Origin: Bacillus sp. 165
Lineage (GTDB): Bacteria > Bacillota > Bacilli > Bacillales > Bacillaceae_G
DNA: 64,000 nt
NCBI RefSeq assembly: GCF_017742235.1
Contig: NZ_JAGHKQ010000001.1
Coordinates: 620,001 to 684,000, forward strand
Direction: 5' to 3'
Below, piece after piece: positions 19,459 through 29,084 of this stretch (positions are counted from its first letter, which is position 1; every line of letters begins with the position of its first letter). Made by a program: the position numbers and the translations under genes. The notes under the pieces were generated by a model. It was given only the letters and a program-made list of their open reading frames with translations. It was not told the origin of the DNA and ran no database searches.

Positions 19459-20505
19459 CTACTTAGATAACTTTGCTGCGGAATATTCATGAACAAACGC
19501 CGCAAGTCGCTTCAACGTTTCCGGCTGTACTTGAGGGAATACTCCATGTCCAAGGTTAAATACATAACCAGGTTGCTTCATTCCTTGATCCAAAATAGCT
19601 TTTGTTCGTTCTTCAATAACGTCCCATGGCGCAAGTAATATAGAAGGGTCAAGGTTCCCTTGTACTGTTTTATGGATACCTCGCTCACGTGCTTCATCTA
19701 TTGATAAACGCCAATCTAAACCGACAACATCAAGAGGTAAATCATTCCACTCATTTGCTAAATGACTTGCGCCTACCCCAAACATAATAAGGGGCACATT
19801 GGTTTCTCGAAGCTCGGAGAAAATACGTTCCATCACAGGCTTAATAAATGTACGGTAATCTGCCACATTTAATGCTCCTACCCAAGAGTCAAAAATTTGG
19901 ATTGCTCTTGCACCTGCTTTAATCTGTGCTTTTACGTATGTGATAGTCATATCTGCCAATTTTTCCATTAATGCAAACCATGCCTTTGGTTCTGAATACA
20001 TAAAAGCTTTTGTTTTGTTATAATTGCGGGAAGGTCCCCCTTCAATCATATAGCTTGCTAATGTGAATGGTGCTCCTGCAAATCCAATTAAAGGTACTTG
20101 CAGCATTTCAGTTGTCAACAACCGAATCGTATCCAGCACATAAGGGACATCATCTTCCGGATGGATTTCTCCCAAGCGCTCTACATCCTGTAAGGAGCGA
20201 ATAGGATTATCGATTACAGGACCAATTCCAGATTTAATTTCTACATCTACTCCAATTGATGGAAGCGGTGACATAATATCTTTATAAAGAATAGCAGCAT
20301 CAACGTTATATTGATCTACCGGTAACTTTGTAACATAAGCACACAGCTCAGGCTGATGAGTAATTTCAAATAAAGAATATTTTTCTTTAATCTTGCGGTA
20401 TTCCGGCTGTGATCGTCCCGCTTGACGCATATACCAAAGAGGTACGAAGTCTGTTCTCTCACCTCTGCAAGCTTTTAAAAATGTGTCATTAAATTGTTGT
20501 ACCAA
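19459..20505 (-). CDS. hemE: Uroporphyrinogen decarboxylase
   Basis: A 348-residue enzyme that decarboxylates uroporphyrinogen III to coproporphyrinogen III. The signature [11 protein letters not shown] near the N-terminus and [17 protein letters not shown] in the middle identify it. It opens the hemE-hemH-hemY operon; about 200 bases separate it from pbpF, and this gap holds no obvious gene. Confidence 0.97.
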   Translation of the reverse strand: MVQQFNDTFLKACRGERTDFVPLWYMRQAGRSQPEYRKIKEKYSLFEITHQPELCAYVTKLPVDQYNVDAAILYKDIMSPLPSIGVDVEIKSGIGPVIDNPIRSLQDVERLGEIHPEDDVPYVLDTIRLLTTEMLQVPLIGFAGAPFTLASYMIEGGPSRNYNKTKAFMYSEPKAWFALMEKLADMTITYVKAQIKAGARAIQIFDSWVGALNVADYRTFIKPVMERIFSELRETNVPLIMFGVGASHLANEWNDLPLDVVGLDWRLSIDEARERGIHKTVQGNLDPSILLAPWDVIEERTKAILDQGMKQPGYVFNLGHGVFPQVQPETLKRLAAFVHEYSAAKLSK

Positions 20506-20705
20506 ACCCCAAATCTCCCTTCATCAGCTTTACAGCGTAAAACTACAAATAAATTATGATTTTCTTTACTATTAACTATACCTGTTTCCAAACAAATTTG
20601 CACAGTTACCATTGCAATGTTCAACAAATTGACATTTTTCTTCATACAAAACCAAAATATATTATACCACACGATACGACATATTCACTTAATTTTCGCG
20701 TTTAT

Positions 20706-22823
20706 CTAAGGCTGTAGAACTTTTGACCGTGGACCTGGCTTATTTGTTTGCTTATTGAATGGGACGATGTAAAATTTTGGAACAGAAAAAATATTAATAT
20801 ACTTTGCTTTATAACTCCCTGTTCCCGTCACAACATCAATTTGCGAAGCTTTCTTTCCTTCAATTTTATAAATACGATATTGAATACGTTTATCTTGAGG
20901 GGGCGTCCAAGTTAGCTTTACAGTAAATAGCCCTAATGGAGTAAACGTCCATTTCGCCTTCAAATCGGTAACACGTTCAAGGCGAATAGGCTTTTCTACA
21001 TCCATTACCCCTTTTGGTTTCACAAACATTTCTAATGGTTTGACTTGAGAGGCTGTTAAAATTTTCTTAAAAAGAGCAGCTGTGTAACCACTCCCTCCTA
21101 TTAAATGATGCCGTGAATCTGTTTTATCGTACCCCATCCAAACAGCCCCCACCATTTGTGGAGTATAGCCGACAAACCAAGCATCCTTAGCTCCTTCTCT
21201 ACTATTAATTAAAGAAGTTGTCCCTGTTTTTCCTGCCAATGCTCCTATATACTCCCCTCTCTTTGCTGTTCCCTCTTTCACTACCCCTTCTAGCATTTTC
21301 GTCATAGTCCACGCAGTTTGAGGAGAAAATATTTTTATTTCTTTGATATCAGGTTTATTAATTGGTTCACCATTACGCTGCAGTATTTGTGTAATAACAT
21401 GAGGTTCAATGATTTTCCCTCTTGCGGAAAACGCGCGATAAAGTTTAACCATGTCAAACGGACTAACTCCCTCTGATAAACCGCCGAGTGCCAAACTTAG
21501 CCCATTGTCTTGCAAATGAACCTCTCCATAATCTAAATATTGTTTTCCTGACTCTATGCCAATCTCGTTCAAAAGCCAAACGGCAGGAACATTTGCTGAT
21601 GTTGTTACCGCATCATACATCGTAATATCTTTAGAATATTGGTTATTGTGATTACGAGGGATATACCCATCGAATGACAGCCTTTCGTTTGGCAAAAGAG
21701 AATACGGAGTATATACTCCCGTTTCTAAAGCGGGAGCATACACAATCAGAGGTTTAATTACTGAACCAGGCTGACGCTTCACATAGATTCGATTTAACCC
21801 TCGCTCAGCATAGCTTCTTCCTCCAACAGCAGCCACAATACCACCAGTCTTACTATCCATTAATAGGAAAGCACCTTCTACCTTGTCATCTGTACCCGGA
21901 AAGTATTTCTTTTCTTGAAACAATTGATATGCAGTCTTTTGTATTTTCGAGTTCATGGCAACTACAATTTTATATCCACCCCTTAAGACCTCTTCATTTG
22001 ATAGACCGTATCGCGTTGCAGCTTCTTGAAAGACCATGTCCACATACGTCCTATAAGCTTGTTCTCTTTCCCTTTCTTTCCTGTTTAAATATATTGTTTT
22101 CCCTTGAAATCGAACAGCCTCTTCCGGGGTTATATAACCAGCTTGTTCCATTAAGGATAAAACAAGATCTCTCCTCTGTTTTGATTTGTTACTATTATAT
22201 ATAGGAGAATAAGATGCCGGAGCTTTCAATAATCCAGCAAGCAGAGCTCCTTCATCGACAGTTAAATCTGCTGTGTCCTTATTGAAATATATATCGGCAG
22301 CTGCTTGAATACCGTATGCTCCATGACCAAAGTAAATTTGATTTAAGTACATCTCTAATAATTGATCTTTCGTATATCGACGCTCTAAATTTAGAGCAAT
22401 CACCATTTCTTTTGTTTTTCGTAACAACGTCTTCTCGTTTGTTAAGAAAATGTTTTTGGCAAGCTGCTGAGTGATAGTGCTTGCTCCCTCTACTTTTCCT
22501 CCTGCTGCAAGATCTTTATAGAGAGCCCTAAATATAGATTTAAAATCTAGACCATGATGTTCATAAAATCTTGCATCCTCTACCGCTATAAAAGCTTGCT
22601 GAACAGGCAGTGGAATTTTATCAATGGATACTATTTCACGATTTTCTAAATATAATTTAGAAATTTCTTCTCCTCGCTCATCAACAATCTTTGACGCAGA
22701 ATTGAACACTAATTTTTTATCATCAATAACATAATTCCCAATTGCAACAATAAACAAATACCCAATCATCCCAATTACAAACACCGTAAATATGCTAAGA
22801 GACCCTACTATACACTTTTTCAA
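20706..22823 (-). CDS. pbpF: Class A penicillin-binding protein PbpF (PBP 2c type)
   Basis: A 705-residue bifunctional glycosyltransferase/transpeptidase that builds peptidoglycan at the outer face of the membrane. A membrane anchor is at residues 8-30. The glycosyltransferase domain has EDARFYEHHG (about 82-91) and STITQQLAKN. The transpeptidase motifs are SVIK (354-357), SAN (409-411) and KTG (532-534). B. subtilis PbpF also precedes hemEHY and is expressed in the forespore; that expression is not shown here. Confidence 0.93.
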   Translation of the reverse strand: MKKCIVGSLSIFTVFVIGMIGYLFIVAIGNYVIDDKKLVFNSASKIVDERGEEISKLYLENREIVSIDKIPLPVQQAFIAVEDARFYEHHGLDFKSIFRALYKDLAAGGKVEGASTITQQLAKNIFLTNEKTLLRKTKEMVIALNLERRYTKDQLLEMYLNQIYFGHGAYGIQAAADIYFNKDTADLTVDEGALLAGLLKAPASYSPIYNSNKSKQRRDLVLSLMEQAGYITPEEAVRFQGKTIYLNRKEREREQAYRTYVDMVFQEAATRYGLSNEEVLRGGYKIVVAMNSKIQKTAYQLFQEKKYFPGTDDKVEGAFLLMDSKTGGIVAAVGGRSYAERGLNRIYVKRQPGSVIKPLIVYAPALETGVYTPYSLLPNERLSFDGYIPRNHNNQYSKDITMYDAVTTSANVPAVWLLNEIGIESGKQYLDYGEVHLQDNGLSLALGGLSEGVSPFDMVKLYRAFSARGKIIEPHVITQILQRNGEPINKPDIKEIKIFSPQTAWTMTKMLEGVVKEGTAKRGEYIGALAGKTGTTSLINSREGAKDAWFVGYTPQMVGAVWMGYDKTDSRHHLIGGSGYTAALFKKILTASQVKPLEMFVKPKGVMDVEKPIRLERVTDLKAKWTFTPLGLFTVKLTWTPPQDKRIQYRIYKIEGKKASQIDVVTGTGSYKAKYINIFSVPKFYIVPFNKQTNKPGPRSKVLQP

Positions 22824-23080
22824 AGAAGACTATCCCCTTTAACAAATTTTGGTTAATTTTTAGTATTTGAATATTTCTTTCCTTTATGTACCAAATTTAA
22901 AGGATTATTTCATATGCACTAGAATAAAACTTGTTATAATTAAGAAAACCTCTGAATTATTAAGAATTGCGGCGTTAGAAAAGCCTCTTATCTTATGCTT
23001 GGATTCTCTCGAAAATGACAATTCCAGACAAAATCCACTACGTATTTCCAAGGAAATAGACAAAAAAGGAGCGGGGAAAT

Positions 23081-24301
23081 TTGATTGATCGCTTATATAA
23101 GCTATTAGAGCAAAAATATGAACAGATGGTAGAAATGAGGCGTTATTTACATCAATATCCCGAATTATCATTTCAAGAATATAAAACAGCTCAGTATATC
23201 GCTTCGTTTTATGAAGAACGGGGAATTGAGGTACAAATGCATGTGGGTGGGAATGGAGTGGTAGCAAAAGTTCACGGGAAAAGTCCCGGAAAAACTGTTG
23301 CGCTTCGCGCAGACTTTGATGCCCTCCCTATTCAAGACGAAAAAACTGTACCCTACCGCTCTAAAGTTAATGGCGTCATGCATGCATGCGGTCATGACGG
23401 CCATACTGCAACTTTACTTATCCTTGCAGAAGTACTGCATGAGTTACGCCATGAATTTGATGGTACTGTCGTTTTTATTCACCAGCATGCGGAAGAGTTG
23501 GCACCTGGAGGAGCAAAACCAATGATTGAAGCTGGCTGTTTAGAAACTGTCGATGTTATTTTTGGTACCCATTTATGGGCTACTGAACCTCTTGGCTCTA
23601 TTCTTATCCATCCTGAATCCATTATGGCGGCAGCTGATCGATTTGAAATTGTAATAAAAGGAAAGGGCGGACACGGCGCACAGCCCCATGAAACTAAGGA
23701 TAGTATCCTCGCAGCTTCTCATCTAGTGTTAAACTTGCAGCAGATTGTAAGCCGGCGAATAAATCCGTTGGATAGTGCCGTTCTTTCGATAGGTTCATTT
23801 GAAGCGGTTAATGCATTTAATGTAATTGCTGAACAAGCAAAGCTTGTAGGAACCGTACGAACATTTAAAGAAAATATACAAAACTTTATGCAGGAAGAAA
23901 TAGAACGTATTATCCAAGGTACATGTCTTGCCTTTGGTGTAGAGTATGAATTTACATACTTTAAAGGATATCCTCCCGTTATAAACCATAAAGATCAGAC
24001 CACATTTTTAGCTGATCTTGCAAAAGATATTCCTGGAGTACTCAAAGTACATGAAACAGAACCTTTAATGGTTGGAGAAGATTTTGCTTATTACCTGCAA
24101 TCCGTACCGGGTACTTTCTTTTTAACAGGAGCACAGGCTCCGCATAACAAAAATCCATATCCTCATCATCACGCAAGATTTGATTTTGATGAACGTGCTA
24201 TGCTCATTGCAGCAAATACACTTGGAAATGCTGCTTTGACATATATGAGTGCTTCTCCCCTGCTTCAGAAAAGCAATATTTCAGACACAAGCAAAATATG
24301 A
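23081..24301 (+). CDS. yhaA: M20-family amidohydrolase YhaA
   Basis: A 406-residue metal-dependent amidohydrolase/peptidase of the IAA-amino acid hydrolase type. Metal ligands are in HACGHDGHTA (101-110) and the HQHAEELAPGGA segment, and GKGGHGAQPH begins the dimerisation domain. The start is TTG at 23081, with AAAAAGGAGCGGGG upstream. The 257 bases between it and pbpF hold only divergent promoters. Substrate is not deducible; N-acyl amino acids are likely. Confidence 0.9.
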   Translation: MIDRLYKLLEQKYEQMVEMRRYLHQYPELSFQEYKTAQYIASFYEERGIEVQMHVGGNGVVAKVHGKSPGKTVALRADFDALPIQDEKTVPYRSKVNGVMHACGHDGHTATLLILAEVLHELRHEFDGTVVFIHQHAEELAPGGAKPMIEAGCLETVDVIFGTHLWATEPLGSILIHPESIMAAADRFEIVIKGKGGHGAQPHETKDSILAASHLVLNLQQIVSRRINPLDSAVLSIGSFEAVNAFNVIAEQAKLVGTVRTFKENIQNFMQEEIERIIQGTCLAFGVEYEFTYFKGYPPVINHKDQTTFLADLAKDIPGVLKVHETEPLMVGEDFAYYLQSVPGTFFLTGAQAPHNKNPYPHHHARFDFDERAMLIAANTLGNAALTYMSASPLLQKSNISDTSKI

Positions 24302-24317
24302 ATACTTAACATCTAAA

Positions 24318-24353
24318 CAGAAAAGGAAGGCATTCAACTGCCTTCCTTTTCTT
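24318..24353. terminator. Bidirectional terminator between yhaA and ecsC
   Basis: Perfect arms AGAAAAGGAAGGCA and TGCCTTCCTTTTCT around a short loop, with A-rich and T-rich flanks suited to both convergent genes. Confidence 0.9.
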
Positions 24354-25056
24354 TAATTATGCGTAAACGATAGCTGTTCATTACTACCTCACCCAACCTG
24401 TCAAGCAATTGATAATTTGCATAAGCTCCTACCGCCGCTCCAATTACCGGCACTAGTTGTAACATTTTCGCAAGATCAATATAATCTCTATATTCTTGTT
24501 GAAACACTCTCCAGTCGAGCTCCTGCACCTTTTCTTTTTTTTCTTCCCAATTCTCTATAATGGAAAATACTTTTTTTCGGTGTGCGTCACTTGAAAAGGC
24601 AAGCTGAAATAAATATAGTAAAAATACTCTTTCCTCTCTCTTAGTTGTATCAAAGCCGTAAATCGTTGCGGCATCGAATAAAAATTTGATTTTAATCCCT
24701 AATAAAAGCGGAAAATCTGCTAAACCAAGTAGAAATCCTCCCGCACCTGTTCCTGCTCCTTCTGCTGCTGCAATTTTTTTATAATCATTTATTTTTTTTT
24801 GCAAATCCCTATCTTTCTCCTGAAGTGTTAATCCTGATACATCCTGTGATTTTGTAATCAAATCAGAACCTGCCAGTATTGTTTGTACCATCACCTTAAT
24901 AGTATCTGTCAACACCTCATGGACTTTTTCCGGAATTAACTCTTGTACCTTTGTTTGCACTCTTTTTGATAACTTGCCTACAACAGTGGAATCCTTCATC
25001 ATCTTATACTTCCAAGCCGCCAGCTCCAGCCTTACTTTTCGTTCGTATGTCATCAT
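24334..25056 (-). CDS. ecsC: EcsC protein
   Basis: A 240-residue EcsC-family protein. A glycine-rich GAGTGAGGFLLGLADFPLLLGIK stretch (split here over residues about 95-118) and a second VPVIGAAVGAYANYQ are membrane-associating. EcsC is the third gene of ecsABC in B. subtilis; its role is undefined. It starts 79 bases after ecsB. Confidence 0.9.
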   Translation of the reverse strand: MMTYERKVRLELAAWKYKMMKDSTVVGKLSKRVQTKVQELIPEKVHEVLTDTIKVMVQTILAGSDLITKSQDVSGLTLQEKDRDLQKKINDYKKIAAAEGAGTGAGGFLLGLADFPLLLGIKIKFLFDAATIYGFDTTKREERVFLLYLFQLAFSSDAHRKKVFSIIENWEEKKEKVQELDWRVFQQEYRDYIDLAKMLQLVPVIGAAVGAYANYQLLDRLGEVVMNSYRLRIIKEKEGS

Positions 25057-25135
25057 CTATTTGTTCCTTTCTTTTTGATTTACCATATGCAACAACATAT
25101 CGGAATAGTAAACCCCCTTCATGGAACAAGAAAAT

Positions 25136-26338
25136 TTATAATTTCGTTTTAACATACCGGTACGAAAATATATATACAAATACTGTGCTAATGCCGAAAA
25201 TAATCCCGGTCATTACAAAAGAAGCTGTTACAATTCCAATCACGGCTGAAAAAATAATACTTACTATGAACAATAGAACGAACAACAAGGTCTGAAAGGA
25301 TTGCGTTCTGCTTTCTACTGAAACTGGGTATAAATCAATCCATAACTTCGACTGATGATGCTTCCATAAAGTAATCAACTGAAACCCGATAAAATATAAA
25401 AATAAAACACTAATTGCTAATCTTGCGTAAAAAAATGGTACAAAATACAGCAAAATCGCACCAATAACACTCAAACGAACATATACACCCAAGTAATCAC
25501 CAGAGCGAAGAAAAGTGCGAATATACAAATATAAATAAACATGGCCATCAGGAGCTAATGAGGCAAGCAGATCCAGCCACCTTCTTCGTTTCACCCTTGT
25601 CTTTAACATGGGAACATCGGTAAACATATTGGCAACACGATAAAACAACGTCATTCTTTTCTCTTCTTCCGCAATTAAATATTCCCACTTTAATGACTTT
25701 GTTTTAACTGACTGATGTAAAAGAGTAAGGTAGGTAATCATGAGGAAGACGAGACATCCCAGCCAGATAGTTGCTGCATTTACAAACAAAAAGTAGCAAA
25801 ATAAAAAGTTTATTCCAAACCGTACCAGACTGTCGTATAAATGCTTTTTTTCATCTGTAAGCAAAGAAATTTCCCATGTTACAAACATATTCCATGCTTT
25901 AATAAGTGCCGCCAGCAATAAAAACAAGAACAACGCGGAAAATGGCTTTTTTAATTGCTGCATATATAAAGGTGCTGCTGCTGCACCTGCAATAATTAAA
26001 ATATATATTTGCATCATGTAACTCCATACAAAGGCTCGTTGAAAATATGGATTCATTTTTTTTTCAAGCGGTAGCAAAAATACCACATCTGCCTGTTTTA
26101 GTAACGTTTGTACTGATCCCGCTGTTAGTATCACTCCAAACAGCACAGCAAGTATAAACGCGGCAGGAAAAGAAGATGATAATGTTTCTAACCATTGTTG
26201 ATAATAATAAGCTCCTATACCAATAGCAAAAATAAGAATAAACTTTAAATGGTCATTAAAAATATACTTAACGTATCTCCTTACTTCCTTCAAAAATAAT
26301 TGAAAGCGCTGCTTCCATAACTCTATTGCATTAAACAT
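25136..26338 (-). CDS. ecsB: ABC transporter permease EcsB
   Basis: A 400-residue integral membrane protein with roughly eight hydrophobic helices, partner of the EcsA ATPase. In B. subtilis loss of EcsAB impairs secretion, competence and intramembrane proteolysis by RasP. It overlaps ecsA by eight bases, so the two are translationally coupled. The N-terminus (LWKQRFQLFLKEVRRYVKYI) is cytosolic and basic. Confidence 0.93.
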   Translation of the reverse strand: MFNAIELWKQRFQLFLKEVRRYVKYIFNDHLKFILIFAIGIGAYYYQQWLETLSSSFPAAFILAVLFGVILTAGSVQTLLKQADVVFLLPLEKKMNPYFQRAFVWSYMMQIYILIIAGAAAAPLYMQQLKKPFSALFLFLLLAALIKAWNMFVTWEISLLTDEKKHLYDSLVRFGINFLFCYFLFVNAATIWLGCLVFLMITYLTLLHQSVKTKSLKWEYLIAEEEKRMTLFYRVANMFTDVPMLKTRVKRRRWLDLLASLAPDGHVYLYLYIRTFLRSGDYLGVYVRLSVIGAILLYFVPFFYARLAISVLFLYFIGFQLITLWKHHQSKLWIDLYPVSVESRTQSFQTLLFVLLFIVSIIFSAVIGIVTASFVMTGIIFGISTVFVYIFSYRYVKTKL

Positions 26339-27074
26339 AATCTTCTTCCTTTGTCAGTTCGATATAAATATCATCTAATGTGGCATTCGGCATCGAAAAT
26401 TGCTGCTGAAGTTCTTGAAGTGTTCCTTTTGCACGCACTTGACCATTATGTAAAATAATGAACGAATCGCAATATCTTTCGGCTGTAGCAAGAATATGAG
26501 TGCTCATTAAAATTCCTGCCCCTTGCTCTTTCATTTGCTGCATAAGCTGCAATAGCGATTGAATTCCCAGTGGGTCTAATCCAACGAACGGCTCATCTAT
26601 AATATACAAAGACGGCTGTACCAAAAAGGCACACATAATCATTACCTTCTGTTTCATCCCTTTCGAAAAATGGGACGGAAACCATTTCATGCGGTTTTTC
26701 ATACGAAATTCTGTAATTAGTTGCTCTACACGTTTGGCATATTCTTCTTCTTTTACCCCATAGGCCATGGCTGTTAATTTCAAATGTTCTTCCAGTGTAA
26801 GTTCTTCATATAATACGGGTGTTTCAGGTATGTATGTAAATGCGGCCCGGTAAGAAGTTGGATTTTGAGTGAACATTTGACCGTTAATGGTAATCGTGCC
26901 TTCCTTTGGCTCCATTAAACCAATAATATGCTTAATAGTCGTACTTTTTCCGGCTCCATTCAAACCAATTAATCCTACTAATTCCCCTTTATTAATTGAA
27001 AATGAAATATCTTGTAATACGGGCTTTTTCGTGTATCCTCCCGTTAAATGCTGAATTTGTAATAATGGTTCCAT
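26331..27074 (-). CDS. ecsA: ABC transporter ATPase EcsA
   Basis: A 247-residue nucleotide-binding subunit. Walker A GLNGAGKST is at residues 37-45, the signature is FSKGMKQKVMIM and Walker B is LYIIDEPFVGLDPLG. The ATG at 27074 was chosen because it follows AAAGGA and gives the same length as EcsA of B. subtilis; an upstream in-frame ATG at 27146 would add 24 unlikely residues. First gene of ecsABC, divergent from hit. Confidence 0.95.
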   Translation of the reverse strand: MEPLLQIQHLTGGYTKKPVLQDISFSINKGELVGLIGLNGAGKSTTIKHIIGLMEPKEGTITINGQMFTQNPTSYRAAFTYIPETPVLYEELTLEEHLKLTAMAYGVKEEEYAKRVEQLITEFRMKNRMKWFPSHFSKGMKQKVMIMCAFLVQPSLYIIDEPFVGLDPLGIQSLLQLMQQMKEQGAGILMSTHILATAERYCDSFIILHNGQVRAKGTLQELQQQFSMPNATLDDIYIELTKEEDYV

Positions 27075-27252
27075 AGCAAAATCCTTTCTTTTGGATTTGT
27101 TCCTGCCTAAAGCACAGATCTTCTGTAGAAAGTGAACACCACCCAAACATTAAAATTAATGAATAAAACTTGTTCCACTATACTTTCATCTTACCAAAAA
27201 TTCTGCCAACTACATAGCGAATCCCATTGTTATATTTAAAAAATAATTTACG

Positions 27253-27289
27253 TTTCATTTGTATATAAAAAATGAAATGCGGGTATGCT
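27253..27289 (+). promoter_or_regulatory. Candidate promoter and inverted repeat ahead of the repeat-bearing RNA
   Basis: TTTCATTT and AAATGAAA form a perfect eight-base inverted repeat with a nine-base spacer (27253-27277). A TTGTAT and a TATGCT hexamer (27259 and 27284) could be -35 and -10, but the 19-base spacer is poor. Confidence 0.35.
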
Positions 27290-27367
27290 ATTTATTGAAG
27301 AGGGGAGATGTTGAAAAACATCATCCAGCAAAAAGGTGAATACGTTTTGTGGTGAATTCTCATCATA

Positions 27368-27689
27368 AAATGGGGTGTCAATCAAAGACAAAATGTCTAT
27401 GTAGTAGGAGTAAGTTTTTGTTCAATTCGGAAATGGGGTGTCTCTGGGAGAGCATATAAACTCAATTAGAGATGAGAACTCAAATTACGAAATGGGGTGT
27501 CTCCGAAAGGCGTCGTAGCGTAGTACCTCATAAATGAAGGTTCGACAACGACAAAATAAGGGGATGGTTTTCTTGAACAAAGTCACCGTTTTACAGGAGT
27601 AAACCAACTTAACTACAACTGCAAATGGGGTGTCTCGAGCAGAGTAGACAACTGGATTACGCATATTATCCTGACAAATGGGGTGTCTC
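27368..27689 (+). repeat. Spaced direct repeats AAATGGGGTGTC
   Basis: Five exact copies at intervals of 63, 59, 133 and 53 bases. A degenerate copy (AAATAAGGGGATG, about 27555) splits the long interval, giving a period near 60 bases. Copies at 27490 and 27676 share 20 bases (AAATGGGGTGTCTCCGAAAG). Confidence 0.9.
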
Positions 27690-27740
27690 CGAAAGACAAT
27701 ATTGAGTAAACATCAGGTTTTTCAACTTCCCTATCTTCTT

Positions 27741-27776
27741 TAAAACAGGAAGCAATTCAGCTTCCTGTTTTTTATT
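27741..27776 (+). terminator. Strong terminator upstream of hit
   Basis: Arms AAACAGGAAGC and GCTTCCTGTTT around a six-base loop, then a T-run. It ends no recognised coding gene. Confidence 0.9.
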
Positions 27777-27849
27777 TATTTTATCATTGTTTTTTCTACC
27801 GTCTAAATATGGTAAAATACGGATAATACTATATGAAAGGATGAAAAAT

Positions 27850-28281
27850 ATGAATCATTTAGCAGATGATTGCATTTTTTGCAAAATTACTGAAGGAAAA
27901 ATCCCTTGTGCAAAAGTATTTGAAAACGAACATGTGATAGCGTTTCTTGATATTAGCCAAGTAACAAAAGGACATACTCTCATCATTCCAAAAGTACATA
28001 AAAAAGATGTATTTGAATTAACATCTGACATTGCAGCAAATGTATTCTCTGTTGTGCCGACAATAGCAAACGCTATCAAACACCAATATAGTCCAGTGGG
28101 ATTCAACTTGTTAAATAACAACGGGGAAAAAGCTGGCCAATCTGTATTTCACTTTCACTTACACTTGATCCCTCGCTACGGAGAATCGGACGGATTTGGA
28201 GCAGTATGGAAATCTCATCAAAGCGACTACACACCATCTGCTTTACAGGAAATTGCAGAATCGATTGCCAAGCATATTTAA
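27850..28281 (+). CDS. hit: HIT-family nucleotide hydrolase Hit
   Basis: A 143-residue HINT/HIT protein that cleaves adenylyl or purine nucleoside phosphoramidates. The histidine triad HFHLHL is at residues 101-106, and CIFC (8-11) is the zinc-binding start seen in Bacillus Hit. The ATG at 27850 follows AAAGG by nine bases; upstream in-frame starts would add unrelated residues. Divergent from ecsA, as in B. subtilis. Confidence 0.95.
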   Translation: MNHLADDCIFCKITEGKIPCAKVFENEHVIAFLDISQVTKGHTLIIPKVHKKDVFELTSDIAANVFSVVPTIANAIKHQYSPVGFNLLNNNGEKAGQSVFHFHLHLIPRYGESDGFGAVWKSHQSDYTPSALQEIAESIAKHI

Positions 28282-28463
28282 TTATTAAAAAACTGAAATA
28301 TTATTGTGCACAGCAAGCTCACTCCGCCTAAACAACCATATGTAAAAGCTCGTTGCTTAAGCAGCACAGCAGGCGGATATGCTCGCTTGCTTTTTAATAA
28401 CGTAATTTCATACATAGCACGTACAAAAAAGAACACAGTGCATATAAGAAGAAAAAAGACCAT
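28278..28463 (-). CDS. Small two-helix membrane protein, uncharacterised
   Basis: A 61-residue protein with two hydrophobic segments (about 2-17 and 42-60) joined by a basic loop with KSKRAYPPAVLLKQR. The start MVFFLL at 28463 has an AAAGGGGAG site seven bases upstream; a longer frame starting further up is less likely. It overlaps the 3' end of hit by four bases in convergent orientation. I do not recognise a family. Confidence 0.65.
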   Translation of the reverse strand: MVFFLLICTVFFFVRAMYEITLLKSKRAYPPAVLLKQRAFTYGCLGGVSLLCTIIFQFFNN

Positions 28464-28544
28464 TTGTCTACTCCCCTTTTCCATTATGGATATGCTTATA
28501 GTAGACATTTCATGAGTACATGCTGATATTAAGGAGGGTTCTTT

Positions 28545-28904
28545 ATGGCAAAATCAAAGCTTTTTATAGTTGGAGTATTGTGCGGAGGAGCAATTACCGG
28601 AGCAGCAGCATTATTGGCTTCCCCAGCCAGTAATGAATTGAAACGTAAACTAAAGGAAAAGGGCAAAGAATGGAAACAATCTTTGCATGAACTAAAACTA
28701 GATGGAAACCGTTTAAAAGTACAAACAATTGAAGCGCTATCTGAAGGAAAAAATGCAATTGCTAAACTAAAAGATGAGATGCCGAAGTCACTTTCGATTT
28801 GGCAAGCAAATATTGAGCCAAATAAAGAAAAGATCCAACAAGAATTAGATAATCTAACCAAAACATTAGAAAATCTTCAACAAACGCTTCCACCTAAACA
28901 TTAA
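28545..28904 (+). CDS. yhaH: YtxH-domain protein YhaH
   Basis: A 119-residue protein with an N-terminal membrane helix (FIVGVLCGGAITGAAALLASP) typical of the YtxH/GvpP-like family and a charged, probably coiled-coil tail. AAGGAGG precedes the ATG. In B. subtilis yhaH lies between hit and scoC, as here. General-stress linked by family; function unknown. Confidence 0.85.
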   Translation: MAKSKLFIVGVLCGGAITGAAALLASPASNELKRKLKEKGKEWKQSLHELKLDGNRLKVQTIEALSEGKNAIAKLKDEMPKSLSIWQANIEPNKEKIQQELDNLTKTLENLQQTLPPKH

Positions 28905-28954
28905 TATACAAAAATGCACCTCGCTATAAAAATCGAAAATCTCTCAATTATACT

Positions 28955-28980
28955 AAGCTAGACTATAATATGTCTAGCTT
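28955..28980. promoter_or_regulatory. Palindromic candidate operator upstream of scoC
   Basis: AAGCTAGAC and GTCTAGCTT are a perfect nine-base inverted repeat around TATAATAT, so a TATAAT -10-like hexamer sits in the centre. No T-run follows, so it is not a terminator. It shares TATAATATGTCTA with the lcfB operator. Confidence 0.55.
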
Positions 28981-29084
28981 ATACAAAAAATTTTAACAAT
29001 TCTAACAAAAGTACTTTATAATTTTTTATTTTACTGGCATAATAGATACTAACGAGATAGATTTATAGAAAAGTAGGTGAGTCA

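Larger units (their letters stand above)
27297..27776 (+). ncRNA. Candidate non-coding RNA with repeated short motif
   Basis: No open frame with a ribosome site spans this part of the 775-base ecsA-hit gap. It starts with a GATGTT-GAAA-AACATC hairpin (27307-27322), continues with five exact copies of AAATGGGGTGTC (starting 27368, 27431, 27490, 27623, 27676) and a weaker sixth at about 27555, and ends with a strong terminator (27741-27776). Most copies are followed at once by bases able to pair with TGTCT or TCTC, giving small hairpins. An independent terminator upstream of hit with no coding gene before it argues for a transcript. The orientation and both ends are inference. Confidence 0.5.

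Noticed and set aside
27541..27548. Spo0A box TTCGACA in the ecsA-hit interval
   Set aside because: A single seven-base match not placed at any visible promoter is expected by chance.
27368..27689. CRISPR array
   Set aside because: The repeat core is only 12-20 bases, intervals vary from 53 to 133 bases, one copy is degenerate and no cas genes are near.
27370..27720. Series of mini-genes starting at ATG inside each AATGGGG repeat
   Set aside because: The frames are 8-27 codons long, of unrelated sequence after the first four residues, and no ribosome site precedes the ATG.
28955..28980. Terminator of yhaH
   Set aside because: The perfect stem is followed by ATACAAAAAA rather than a T-run, so it is better read as an operator-type palindrome.
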